DNA of 42,454 bases from positions 1 through 42,454 of the forward strand of contig NZ_FMWO01000111.1 in the NCBI RefSeq assembly GCF_900103035.1, written 5' to 3'. The stretch is from Nitrosomonas mobilis (GTDB lineage Bacteria; Pseudomonadota; Gammaproteobacteria; Burkholderiales; Nitrosomonadaceae). The notes under the pieces were generated by a model. The model was not told the origin of the DNA. It was given only the letters and a program-made list of their open reading frames with translations, and did no database searches. Position numbers and translations under genes: made by a program. Shown in pieces: positions 9,210-17,659 of the stretch (positions within the stretch are counted from its first letter, which is position 1; every line of letters starts with the position of its first letter).

Positions 9210-10080
9210 GATGACCTCTCCCCCACCATCCGGCCATGCCAGAAAGCATCATCACCATCAACATTAATAATAAGCCCGAAACAAACAGCACTGCACGATG
9301 ATCACCCATGGCATACGCCATTTCCAGCGCAATATTCGAGGCCAGCGTCCGAATAGGATCAAACAATCCATCCGGATATTGCACCACATTACCAGCAACC
9401 ATCAACACCGCCATCGTCTCTCCAATCGCGCGACCCGTTGCCAATATAATGCCCGCGACAATGCCCGTTCGGGCTGCAGGAAACGCCACACCACGAATCA
9501 TGCCCCAGCGTGGCAACCCCAGAGCAGTCGCATTGCGCAGGAATTCATCAGGAACCGCCATTAATGCAGAATAAGCAGTCAATGTAATTGTCGGCAGTAT
9601 CATTAACGCCAAAATCAGAATAGCGGCCAATAAGCTGGCGCCGGGCGGATGAATTTGATTGATCAGTGGAACCAGCGTCGTTAATCCCCAGAAGCCAAAA
9701 ACAACCGATGGAATCCCTGCCAGCAATTCAACCAGGCGCTTATACCATTTGGCCAAACGTGGTGATGCGTAATAAACAATGAAAAGCGCCGAGGCAATCC
9801 CCAGCGGGATGGCCAGCAGTAACGCGCCAGTACTGGCATAAAGCGTGCCCGCCAGCATAGGCATCAGATGATAGGCGCCTTCCAGTGGATGCCATGAAGT
9901 ATCTGTAAAAAAACGGGCTGGTGATATTCGACCCAGCAACGACCAGGATTCCAATATCAGAAAAATTACGATCAGCAGCATCACCAGTGCCGAGATTACG
10001 GCACCCATGCTTAAAATACCGCGCAACAACGAATCAGTTAGCCTCAACCGAAAAAAAATATTGTATTTCGACCAGATCAT
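9202..10080 (-). CDS. pstC: Phosphate ABC transporter permease PstC
   Basis: This is the PstC-type permease, about 292 residues from ATG 10080 (an in-frame TTG at 10101 would add seven). Hydrophobic segments run through the protein, with GIPSVVFGFWGL and the permease-loop motif ATALGLPRWGM. The preferred start begins MIWSKYNIFFRL. The bases coding for it are also, in another frame, a relic of a pstS 3' end (10055-10114), so the N-terminus is partly built from duplicated pstS sequence. It should be preceded by pstS, but the hsd island now lies between. Confidence 0.9.
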   Translation of the reverse strand: MIWSKYNIFFRLRLTDSLLRGILSMGAVISALVMLLIVIFLILESWSLLGRISPARFFTDTSWHPLEGAYHLMPMLAGTLYASTGALLLAIPLGIASALFIVYYASPRLAKWYKRLVELLAGIPSVVFGFWGLTTLVPLINQIHPPGASLLAAILILALMILPTITLTAYSALMAVPDEFLRNATALGLPRWGMIRGVAFPAARTGIVAGIILATGRAIGETMAVLMVAGNVVQYPDGLFDPIRTLASNIALEMAYAMGDHRAVLFVSGLLLMLMVMMLSGMAGWWGRGHRA

Positions 10081-10114
10081 GGATTTGTACTCAACGAACA
10101 AATTTTATGAAACG
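10055..10114 (-). pseudogene. Relic of the pstS 3' end beside pstC
   Basis: These 60 bases align without gaps to 16742-16801, the 3' end of intact pstS, with about 46 of 60 identical by hand count, including an unbroken TTCGACCAGATCATGG. In the pstS frame they read RFIKFVR-stop-VQIHDLVEIQYF against RFIEFSRSRQTHDLVEAQYF. The copy has an in-frame TGA and has diverged. Both copies point the same way and flank the hsd island. Confidence 0.8.
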
Positions 10115-10133
10115 TGGATTCTTAGAGGTGCCC
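10110..10133. repeat. MITE tip at the pstC side of the hsd island
   Basis: The end TTAGAGGTGCCC matches the tip of the full MITE at 22559-22699. Only about 24 bases are recognisable, and they merge with the pstS relic. The tip points towards hsdM. Confidence 0.65.
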
Positions 10134-10168
10134 TATCATCATATTGAAGTGTGCGCTTCATCTACCAG

Positions 10169-11647
10169 TTACCGCAATGCCGCCGCAATTTCTCTGAAAC
10201 TGTTCAACCCTGCTTCCAGGTTATCGATGATCTCTAATGCCAGTTCATCCGGCTCGGGCAAGTTGTCCAGATCAGCAAGGCTCTTATCTTTCAACCAGAA
10301 AATATCCAGACTGGTTTTGTCGCGTGCAATGATTTGCTCGTAACTGAATTTGCGCCAACGGCCTTCCGGATTATTCTGCTCGTTCCACAACTCTTTGCGC
10401 TCATGGCGGTTTAGCGGGTTGTAGCAGGCAATGAACTCTTGCAAATCCTCAAAGCGTAATGGCTTCTTTTTCAGCGTGTGGTGAATGTTGGTGCGGTAAT
10501 CGTAGTACCACACCTCTTTCGTCCACGACTCTTTGCTCGCCGCACGATTGTCGAAGAACAGCACGTTCGCCTTCACGCCGTTGGCGTAAAAAATGCCGGT
10601 GGGCAAGCGCAATATGGTGTGCAGTTCGGTGGTTTCCAGCAGTTTCTTACGCACTGTTTCACCCGCGCCGCCTTCAAATAGCACATTGTCCGGCACCACC
10701 ACTGCCGCACGTCCCGTGGTTTTCAGCATGGTGCGGATGTGCTGCACAAAATTGAGCTGCTTGTTCGACGTGGTTGCCCAGAAATCCTGCCGGTTGTAAG
10801 TCAGGTCGTCCTTCTCCTGCTCACCATCATCATTCGTAAAGCTCATCGAGCTTTTTTTGCCGAAGGGCGGATTCGCCAGCACGTAGTCGTAGCGTTTGCC
10901 GCTATCGGCCACCAGTGCATCGTTGGGTGACACCATACTGTCACCGTCAATCTCGCCGATGTTGTGCAGAAACATGTTCATCAACGCCAGACGGCGCGTG
11001 CCCGCCACGATCTCGTTGCCGTTGAACGTCTCGTGCTTGAGAAAGACCTTCTGCGTTTTGTCCATCTGGTGCTCCTTCACCAGAAAATCATAGGCTGCCA
11101 GAAAGAAACCGCCCGTGCCGCAGGCCGGGTCGGCGATGGTCTTGTTTGGCTCCGGGCGCACACATTCCACCATCACTTTAATCAGCGCACGTGGCGTGAA
11201 GTATTGCCCTGCGCCGGACTTGGTATCTTCTGCATTGCGTTCCAGCAAGCCCTCATAGATGTCGCCCTTCACATCCGCACCCATCGTCACCCACTGCGTC
11301 TCGTTCACCATGTCGATCAGGCGATACAGCTTGGCCGGATCTTGAATCTTGTTCTGTGCCTTGGTGAAAATCGTCCCCAGCATCCCCGGCTTGTTGCCCA
11401 GCTCGCGCAGCAACGTCACGTAATGCACCTCCAGCTCCGCACCGCGCTTGACCTTCAGGCTTGGCCAGTTGTACTCGATGGGTATGCCCACCTTGCGGTT
11501 ATACGGCGGCTGGCTGTACTCGTCCGCCATTTTCAGAAAGATCAGATAAGTAAGCTGCTCCAGATAGTCGCCATAGCTCACGCCGTCGTCACGCAACGTA
11601 GTGCAAAAACTCCAGACTCTGGAAACGATAGATGCAGTTGCGTTCAT
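10169..11647 (-). CDS. hsdM: Type I restriction-modification DNA methyltransferase subunit HsdM
   Basis: This 492-residue N6-adenine methyltransferase has an N-terminal HsdM helical domain (about 5-130), the SAM-binding motif DPACGTGG (173-180) and the catalytic NPPFG (259-263). With HsdS it methylates the recognition site, and with HsdR it forms the restriction complex. ATG 11647 follows AGGTCAGGAT. It lies downstream of hsdS rather than before it, and a GIY-YIG gene and a repeat sit between. Length and motifs suggest that it is functional. Confidence 0.95.
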   Translation of the reverse strand: MNATASIVSRVWSFCTTLRDDGVSYGDYLEQLTYLIFLKMADEYSQPPYNRKVGIPIEYNWPSLKVKRGAELEVHYVTLLRELGNKPGMLGTIFTKAQNKIQDPAKLYRLIDMVNETQWVTMGADVKGDIYEGLLERNAEDTKSGAGQYFTPRALIKVMVECVRPEPNKTIADPACGTGGFFLAAYDFLVKEHQMDKTQKVFLKHETFNGNEIVAGTRRLALMNMFLHNIGEIDGDSMVSPNDALVADSGKRYDYVLANPPFGKKSSMSFTNDDGEQEKDDLTYNRQDFWATTSNKQLNFVQHIRTMLKTTGRAAVVVPDNVLFEGGAGETVRKKLLETTELHTILRLPTGIFYANGVKANVLFFDNRAASKESWTKEVWYYDYRTNIHHTLKKKPLRFEDLQEFIACYNPLNRHERKELWNEQNNPEGRWRKFSYEQIIARDKTSLDIFWLKDKSLADLDNLPEPDELALEIIDNLEAGLNSFREIAAALR

Positions 11648-11667
11648 ATCCTGACCTCAAATAAGCC

Positions 11668-11715
11668 GTCATTCCCTGTCATCCTCGTGAAGTCGGGGGA
11701 CAAGCCGGAATCCAT
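11668..11715. repeat. Short copy of the ATTCCC repeat family
   Basis: Begins GTCATTCCCTGTCATCCTCG and ends near GGAATCCATG. It is a shortened member of the repeat seen at 12062-12158 and inside hsdS at 13078-13167, placed between hsdM and the GIY-YIG gene. Confidence 0.65.
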
Positions 11716-11717
11716 GC

Positions 11718-12011
11718 TCACAAAATGTCCAACCACAAATCTTTCCATGACGGATTCACCTTTTCGATCAAATTTATTTTCCATTGCCTGTTCCATTTTT
11801 TGAGTTGCTTCTCTCGCTCAATCGCTGCCAACATCTGCTCATGTAATTCGTAATAAACGAGAGAGTGCACCCCATATTTTTCAGCAAACCCTTCAACCAG
11901 ATCATTCTTGTGCTGCCAAATTCGTTGAATCAGATTACTGGTTACACCGATATACAACGTGCCGTTATATCGACTCGCCAGAATATAAACCGCAGGCTGC
12001 TTTTCCATCAC
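11718..12011 (-). CDS. Small GIY-YIG nuclease-domain protein
   Basis: This 97-residue protein is a stand-alone GIY-YIG domain: VYILASRYNGTLYIGVTS is the GIY...YIG core, followed by the Arg/His of IQRIWQHK and a conserved Glu-rich helix EREKQLKKW. It resembles the small UPF0213/YhbQ-like group, whose role is unclear. It lies between hsdS and hsdM, bounded on both sides by ATTCCC-type repeats, which suggests that it entered as a cassette and is not a core R-M component. Involvement in DNA cleavage is possible but unproven. Confidence 0.85.
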   Translation of the reverse strand: MMEKQPAVYILASRYNGTLYIGVTSNLIQRIWQHKNDLVEGFAEKYGVHSLVYYELHEQMLAAIEREKQLKKWNRQWKINLIEKVNPSWKDLWLDIL

Positions 12012-12061
12012 GCAACCCTATTTAATCTGTCACTCTCTGTCACCCTCACGAAGGTGGTCAG

Positions 12062-12158
12062 ACAGATCGTCATTCCCGCGCAGGCGGGAATCCAGCCTTT
12101 AAATGACATAGATTCCCGCCTTCCCCCCGCCTTCGCGAGGGTGACGGGGAATGACAGT
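12062..12158. repeat. ATTCCC palindromic repeat downstream of hsdS
   Basis: Contains ATTCCCGCGCAGGCGGGAAT at 12072-12091, which fits the 20-bp ATTCCC-N8-GGGAAT pattern known as dRS3 in Neisseria. The plus strand would encode the peptide QPLNDIDSRLPPAFARVTG, nearly the same as the one encoded on the minus strand within hsdS, so this copy and 13078-13167 are inverted with respect to each other. Confidence 0.8.
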
Positions 12159-12177
12159 GCGGGTGTGCACAGTGTCG

Positions 12178-13839
12178 CTAACCACGCTTACTCTTTGGGC
12201 GAACGGCCAAGTTTTTCTTGGCAGTCGCCCGCTCCGTCTTTATGCGCGCCAGCAATGCCGAGGCAGGTTCGTCGTTCGGGTCTTGCGGCACCAGCTGGCC
12301 GGAGAAGGCCTTTTTCAGGATGGACTGGCGCAGGGCTTCGGCTTGTTGCAATGAAGCGGTGATGGTTAGTTCGAGTTGGTCGATCTCAGAAAGATGGGCT
12401 CCAAGATGTTCTGATATTACTATTTGCTCATCAAGTTGCGTCAAGGGTATGGGTGTCAATGAAACATCAGTTTGGTTAATGCTAGCTTGATTAACCGCAT
12501 GCTTGGCATTCGCACACAACCTTTTTCGCCCAAAATGGCTAGACAAATATGATGTCACAAAAAAAGTGGAAACTAAACTGGCAGTAAATGTCGTCTTCAT
12601 GATGTTGCTCTCAAACACGACAGGCTCTGCCAACCCTTTTACCTCGCAGCATTTCCCAAGATACTCAATGCTGTTTACACGGTTGATAAGAATATCGCCG
12701 GCATGTGCGGTGAAGGTCTTTATTTCATCTACGGAAAGCTTAACTTTTTTGAAGCCCGAAGTTCTGCATAAAGTGCCATCATAAAAATCATCGATTCGAA
12801 TAATCGAAAATCCTGATCCATAGTAATCCGCTGATTTATATATTCCGTTCTTCGGACTATCTGAAAAAACCTCGCCCAATCGAACCCACAGCCACCCATT
12901 CGGCAGTACGGGCAATTCGGCCAATTCTTCGGCGGTGAGCGGCGGCAGGGATTTCGGGGTTTTGGGTTTGCTGCCTTGTTTGCCGGCGGCTTCCCATTCG
13001 GCGAGTTGTTGCTGGTGGCGTTGCGCGCGTTCTTGCTGGATGCGCTTGAGCAAGGCGTCAGCGGTTTCCAAGGGGTAGTCATTCCCTGTCACCCTCGCGA
13101 AGGCGGGGGGCAGGCGTGAATCCATGTCATTCAAAGGCTGGGCCCCCGCCTTCGCGGGGGCGACGGATCGTTTGGCACGTCGCTCTGCGCGCCACTGCGC
13201 CGTGAGCTTGCCCTCGAAGGCGTGTTTCAGCAGCGCCTGGCGATACACTTTGAGCTGCGCGCGGGCGGTTTTCAGGTTTTCGATGCCCTTGTCCAACTCG
13301 GAAAACAGTTCCTCGATTTTGGCGACGATGCGGTGTTGTTCGTTGAGTGGTGCAACAACAATCTGAAACGATTTTAATTTTTTCTGATTTATTGAAGATT
13401 GATTTACTGCTCTTTGTGCAGCGTCAATAAATACACCCTTAGCTCTCAGATGCTTAAATTGATAATTCAGGAAATCTGAGGAGAAGTGTTCGACAGGACG
13501 GATCAGAAGAATGTTTATTCCGTGAATCAGTATATCAACTTGATTTTTAAATAGACCTGTTTTGCCAAGATGAGCATCGCTGTTTATATGGCTGAGAAGA
13601 ATATCTCCAAACTGAAGAGCGTATTTCTCAACAAACTCTTTGTCGTTTTCTTTGATGTATTTGACTCTTCCAAGGTCAATATTTTCGTTCCAAATAGTTT
13701 CGATTCTACAAATTGGATACCCGAATTTCTCTTCATATTGAATAACGTTAGCACCATTGCTAATCTTAAGAAGAACATCATCAAGCTCACAGGTAGTCCA
13801 GTTTTTCGGCAATTTATTCATATTCTGGACTTGCTCCAT
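12178..13839 (-). CDS. hsdS: Type I restriction-modification specificity subunit HsdS
   Basis: This 553-residue protein has two target-recognition domains (about 10-165 and 310-470), each followed by a helical conserved region: EQHRIVAKIEELFSELDKG (about 167-185), and a second one near the C-terminus ending AEALRQSILKKAFSGQLVP. It selects the DNA sequence for HsdM and HsdR. Residues 225-254 (APAKAGAQPLNDMDSRLPPA and nearby) come from an in-frame palindromic repeat, placed between the first helical region and TRD2, where extra length is likely tolerated. HsdS proteins are usually about 400-470 residues, so this one is long. Start ATG 13839 lies two bases after the hsdR stop. Confidence 0.93.
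   Translation of the reverse strand: MEQVQNMNKLPKNWTTCELDDVLLKISNGANVIQYEEKFGYPICRIETIWNENIDLGRVKYIKENDKEFVEKYALQFGDILLSHINSDAHLGKTGLFKNQVDILIHGINILLIRPVEHFSSDFLNYQFKHLRAKGVFIDAAQRAVNQSSINQKKLKSFQIVVAPLNEQHRIVAKIEELFSELDKGIENLKTARAQLKVYRQALLKHAFEGKLTAQWRAERRAKRSVAPAKAGAQPLNDMDSRLPPAFARVTGNDYPLETADALLKRIQQERAQRHQQQLAEWEAAGKQGSKPKTPKSLPPLTAEELAELPVLPNGWLWVRLGEVFSDSPKNGIYKSADYYGSGFSIIRIDDFYDGTLCRTSGFKKVKLSVDEIKTFTAHAGDILINRVNSIEYLGKCCEVKGLAEPVVFESNIMKTTFTASLVSTFFVTSYLSSHFGRKRLCANAKHAVNQASINQTDVSLTPIPLTQLDEQIVISEHLGAHLSEIDQLELTITASLQQAEALRQSILKKAFSGQLVPQDPNDEPASALLARIKTERATAKKNLAVRPKSKRG
13078..13167. repeat. Palindromic repeat translated inside hsdS
   Basis: About 90 bases, whose length keeps the hsdS frame open. 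They share sequence with 12062-12158 in inverted orientation and include the self-complementary CCCCCGCCTTCGCGGGGG. The encoded peptide includes PAKAGAQPLNDMDSRLPPAF. Codon content and palindromy differ from the flanking hsdS sequence. Confidence 0.85.
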
Positions 13840-13841
13840 TT

Positions 13842-16625
13842 CTACACCACCAACACTTCATTCAATTCATCCAGTAACGATTCCATTTTCGCACCAAACA
13901 ACTGATACATCCTGCCCAGCCCGCCTTGCCCATCAAATGGTGACATTTCCAGATCGTCGCGTTCGATGTGGAAGGAGTTGGCGACGTGGTCGCGGATCAT
14001 GCGCAGCCAGTCCATTTGTTCTTCGTTGAATTTTTCTGTGCCGCCAGAGTGGAGTTTCATCACCCAGTTCTGGAAGTTGCGGCGGACGGTGTCGTCGAAG
14101 GTGGAAAGCTTTGCATCCATGCCGCACACGCGGCGGATCAGCGCGACCAATGCGGTGAGCTCGCTGATCGGCTGCGCGCCTTGGTAGTCGTCCAGCTGAC
14201 GGTAGGCTTGCCACACGCGCAACGGCGCGAGTTTGGGTTTGTCGGCTTTGAGTTTGTCCAACACCTGGCGGATCAGGTCGAAGCTGAGTTCACGCCGCCG
14301 GTAGGGCTGGCTGAAGAAGATGGTGAGCGCGGCGATGTTGTCCTGATTCGATTTCAGGTAATCGGCGAATTCGTCGGTGAAGGCTTGCGCGTTATTGGCG
14401 GCGTCTTTGTCCCATTCGGCACGCACCAGGCCGTCGAGGTTGTCATGGTCTATGGTTTGCTCTTTGTCGCGGCGGATGGTGTCGATGAGTTCGATCAGTT
14501 CGCCATTCAGCACTTTTGCGGATTCGCTCACTAATTGCTGCTGCGCCTGCTGGCGTTGGTCGTCGCCGGGGTCGCTGCCGATGGGTTGTCCGGCCAGCGA
14601 CAGCGCGCGGGCTTCGATGTTGTCGGCATCTATCGCGGCAAACAGTTTGCCGACCAGCTGGGTGAGTTCCAGTCCGCCCGCCGCTTCGCGGATACGGCGC
14701 TGGTCATCAACGTCCAGTTGCTTGTTGAATCGCGCCAGACGACCGGCCAACGAACTAACAATGTCTTCATCGGTCGCGCCCATCATTACCTGCATCGCCA
14801 AATCCTTGAGCGCCACAGTGGGTTTGGTGATGAGCGGCTGGCTGGCGGTCTTCAATGACCGCGTAACGCCGATGGCATCGACGATAACATAGTGGGTCTT
14901 GGCGCTGACGGCGGAGGGGGTGACTTTTTTCAGGTCGTCCATGTCCAGTGTGCGCGTGCCGCGGCCTTTCATCTGTTCGAAGTAGTTGCGGCTTTTTACG
15001 TCGCGCATGAACAGCAGGCATTCCAGCGGTTTCACGTCAGTGCCGGTGGCGATCATGTCTACAGTGACGGCGATGCGCGGGTAGTAGGCGTTGCGAAAAT
15101 CCGCCAGCACTGACTTGGGGTCTTCCTCGATCTTGTAGGTAAGCTTTTTACAGAAGGCGTTGCCCTCGCCGAACTCTTCACGCACAGTCTGAATGATGTC
15201 GTCGGCGTGGCTGTCGGTCTTGGCGAAGATCAGGGTCTTGGGCACTTCGGTGCGTCCGGGGAATATCTCTGGCAACTTGTCGCGGAAGGTGCGAATGACG
15301 GTACGGATTTGATCGGGGTTGACGATGTTGCGGTCCAGTTGCTTGGCGGAATAGGCTTCGTCTTCGTCCTGCATTTCCCAGCGTTTTTTGCGGGTAAGCT
15401 TTTCGCGCCGTTCAACTTGCTGCTGCGCATTGATTTGCGCGCCTTGCTGGGTGATCGTGGTTTCGATGATGTAGATTTCATTGCCGACATTCACGCCGTC
15501 GGCCACGGCTTTTTCGTGGCTGTAATCGCTGACCACGTTCTTTTTGAAGAAGCCGTAAGTACGGTTGTCCGGCGTGGCGGTGAGGCCAATCAGGCTGGCA
15601 TCGAAATAATCGATTACCTGTTGCCACAGGTTGTAGATGGAGCGGTGGCATTCGTCGATGAAGATGAAGTCAAAAAACTCCGGCGGAACTTTTTCGTTAT
15701 AGACCACCGGCATCGGTTCCTTGCCTTGCTTGAGCTCTGCCGGGTTGATTTCTTCGGTGGCTTCATCCAGCGGCGTGTCTTTTAGGATGGAATACAGGCG
15801 CTGGATGGTGCTGATGCACACCTGGCTGTCTTTGGCGACGAATGAGGATTTGAGTCGTTGCATGTTATACAGCTCAGTGAATTTTCGGTTATCGTCCAGT
15901 GGCACGTAGGACATCATTTCCTGTTCGGCCTGTTCGCCGAGGTTTTTGGTATCCACCAGAAACAGGATGCGCGCAGCCTTCGCGTATTTGAGCAGGCGGT
16001 AGATGGAGGTGATGGCGGTGTAAGTTTTGCCCGCACCAGTCGCCATCTGGATCAGGGCACGTGGACGGTCGGCCTTGAACGAGGCCTCCAAATTGGTAAT
16101 GGCGATTTCCTGGCAATCGCGCAAGCGCAGTTCCCTGGCGGGTAGATGATCCGGGTTAAGTACAGGGATGCGCTGTAAGCGTTCGCGCAGGCTGTCGTCT
16201 TGAGCCAGCCATTCCTTTATTGTTTCGGGGCGGTGGAAGCTGAATACTTCGCGCGAGCGCGGCCTGGGGTCGCGGCCATCGGTGAAGCGGGTGATGATGC
16301 CGGTGCTCTCGTACAGGAAGGGCAAAGGTTCTTTATTGTTGACCCACTTCAGCCTGGCCGCTGCGTAGCCTTCGGTTTGGGTTTCATGGGCGGTAAGCCG
16401 CTGGCCTTCTTCTTCACGCTTGGCCTCGATCACCCCCACTGCTTTTTTATTCACGAACAGCACGTAGTCCGCCGGGCCGACATCGGTCTGGTATTCGCGT
16501 ACCGCCTGACCCAGCCCGGCATTCAGGTCAATCTTCCTGGCCGACTGCACAACCCAGCCCGCCTGGCGCAGCAGGGCATCTATGGTGTCGCGGGCTTTTT
16601 GTTCGGGATTCTGGTTGTCAATCAT
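13842..16625 (-). CDS. hsdR: Type I restriction endonuclease subunit HsdR
   Basis: This 927-residue motor-nuclease has an N-terminal PD-(D/E)xK nuclease (Asp53 in GPADYVLF, Glu67-Ala-Lys69 in VIEAKRE), Walker A ATGAGKT (195-201), the DEAD-like box DECH (324-327), GLTATPDNR and a second RecA domain with MKGRGTRT. The C-terminal part resembles the EcoEI R-type tail. It translocates and cuts unmethylated DNA together with HsdM and HsdS. All key residues are present. It is the first gene of the island, starting 18 bases from the MITE half-copy at 16644. Confidence 0.95.
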   Translation of the reverse strand: MIDNQNPEQKARDTIDALLRQAGWVVQSARKIDLNAGLGQAVREYQTDVGPADYVLFVNKKAVGVIEAKREEEGQRLTAHETQTEGYAAARLKWVNNKEPLPFLYESTGIITRFTDGRDPRPRSREVFSFHRPETIKEWLAQDDSLRERLQRIPVLNPDHLPARELRLRDCQEIAITNLEASFKADRPRALIQMATGAGKTYTAITSIYRLLKYAKAARILFLVDTKNLGEQAEQEMMSYVPLDDNRKFTELYNMQRLKSSFVAKDSQVCISTIQRLYSILKDTPLDEATEEINPAELKQGKEPMPVVYNEKVPPEFFDFIFIDECHRSIYNLWQQVIDYFDASLIGLTATPDNRTYGFFKKNVVSDYSHEKAVADGVNVGNEIYIIETTITQQGAQINAQQQVERREKLTRKKRWEMQDEDEAYSAKQLDRNIVNPDQIRTVIRTFRDKLPEIFPGRTEVPKTLIFAKTDSHADDIIQTVREEFGEGNAFCKKLTYKIEEDPKSVLADFRNAYYPRIAVTVDMIATGTDVKPLECLLFMRDVKSRNYFEQMKGRGTRTLDMDDLKKVTPSAVSAKTHYVIVDAIGVTRSLKTASQPLITKPTVALKDLAMQVMMGATDEDIVSSLAGRLARFNKQLDVDDQRRIREAAGGLELTQLVGKLFAAIDADNIEARALSLAGQPIGSDPGDDQRQQAQQQLVSESAKVLNGELIELIDTIRRDKEQTIDHDNLDGLVRAEWDKDAANNAQAFTDEFADYLKSNQDNIAALTIFFSQPYRRRELSFDLIRQVLDKLKADKPKLAPLRVWQAYRQLDDYQGAQPISELTALVALIRRVCGMDAKLSTFDDTVRRNFQNWVMKLHSGGTEKFNEEQMDWLRMIRDHVANSFHIERDDLEMSPFDGQGGLGRMYQLFGAKMESLLDELNEVLVV

Positions 16626-16643
16626 CGCGAAGATATTTCATAT

Positions 16644-16713
16644 GGGTACATCTAAAAATCCAGGATTCCAAGCAAGACCGAGCGCGAATAAAAAATGTTG
16701 ATGCAACATACAA
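16644..16713. repeat. Half copy of the MITE at the pstS side of the hsd island
   Basis: Seventy bases align without gaps to the left half of the full MITE (22559-22628), about 80 percent identical by hand count, including TAAAAAATGTTGA. The tip (GGGTACATCTAAAAAT) faces hsdR; the right half is absent. Confidence 0.8.
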
Positions 16714-16720
16714 CGGTGAA

Positions 16721-17557
16721 TCAGTCAGTTCTGACGGGAACAAAATATTGCGCTTCGACCAGATCATGGGTTTGTCGCGACCGGGAAAATTCAATGAAAC
16801 GCCGGGCTAATCGCCCCGGTTTGCGAGAGGTAATCAAATTGAGCGGACGGGACAATGGGAAAGTTCCATTTCGCACATTGTCAATCGTGGCATCCACTCC
16901 ATCCAGCGGCAGCAACTTGATCGGTACACCCCGCTTGATTTCATATTCAGCCGCGCCTATCGAGACATAGCCAATGGCATTTGGGTTGCCTGCAACGGTC
17001 TTGATACCTTGTGGATTATCACCGATGATGGCATGCGGCTTGATCTGACTGTTTTTCAGTTCAAGATAATGCAAAAACAATTCCAGCGTTGATCGTCCCT
17101 CGGCTTTATTAACCACTGTAATGCGAGCGTCTGCTCCATCTACCGATCTCCAGTTGGTTATTTTGCCGGTATAAATATCAATGATCTGCTGCTTGCTGAG
17201 CGTAGTAACCCGATTATTGGCGTGCAAAATAATACTGATGCCATCCAGTGCAATTGCAAAAGCATGCAAATCAGTTTCATCCGGCTTGAGCGCGCGCGAT
17301 ACCATTCCGATGTCAGCCGTGCCATTGCGCGTATCGTTGATGCCACGGGAAGTCCCCCCGGTTTGAACGTCAATCCGCACGCCAGGATTCACAGTCTCAA
17401 ACCGCCGAGCCATTTCGCCCACTAATGGCGCTACGGTACTTGAACCTGTCAGCACCAATCTATCGGATGCGGCGTTTACGCAAGTCAATCCGCTCAATCC
17501 AAGGGCAAAGAACGCAATGAAAATCAATAAGATTGTTTTGCTGCCTGACATGTTCAT
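16721..17557 (-). CDS. pstS: Periplasmic phosphate-binding protein PstS
   Basis: This PBP (about 278 residues from ATG 17557, with MNMSGSKTILLIFIAFFALG as a Sec-type signal peptide) binds phosphate for PstCAB. Family motifs include GSSTVAPL near the mature N-terminus, GGTSRGINDT and GRSTLELFLHYL. Earlier in-frame starts up to 17629 exist but would add a non-signal-like leader. It is 102 bp from the TMEM64 fusion gene and is cut off from pstC by the 6.5-kb hsd island. Its 3' end is duplicated at 10055-10114. The length is short for PstS, closer to the SphX/short PstS group. Confidence 0.9.
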   Translation of the reverse strand: MNMSGSKTILLIFIAFFALGLSGLTCVNAASDRLVLTGSSTVAPLVGEMARRFETVNPGVRIDVQTGGTSRGINDTRNGTADIGMVSRALKPDETDLHAFAIALDGISIILHANNRVTTLSKQQIIDIYTGKITNWRSVDGADARITVVNKAEGRSTLELFLHYLELKNSQIKPHAIIGDNPQGIKTVAGNPNAIGYVSIGAAEYEIKRGVPIKLLPLDGVDATIDNVRNGTFPLSRPLNLITSRKPGRLARRFIEFSRSRQTHDLVEAQYFVPVRTD

Positions 17558-17659
17558 TATCATCCAATGAGAGCATCTTGCCAAAGCTTGGCGGCTACTG
17601 CCGCATTTACTGATACCAGCAGAACCCATGCTAAAAGCAATCGTTTCATTAGCATTCTG

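Noticed and set aside
10964..11803. Long open frame (279 codons) on the plus strand opposite hsdM
   Set aside because: It is a mirror of hsdM codon bias, has no domain or ribosome site, and overlaps a gene with clear methyltransferase motifs.
13968..16655. Several 150-190-codon plus-strand frames opposite hsdR
   Set aside because: All antisense shadows of hsdR with no recognisable domains.
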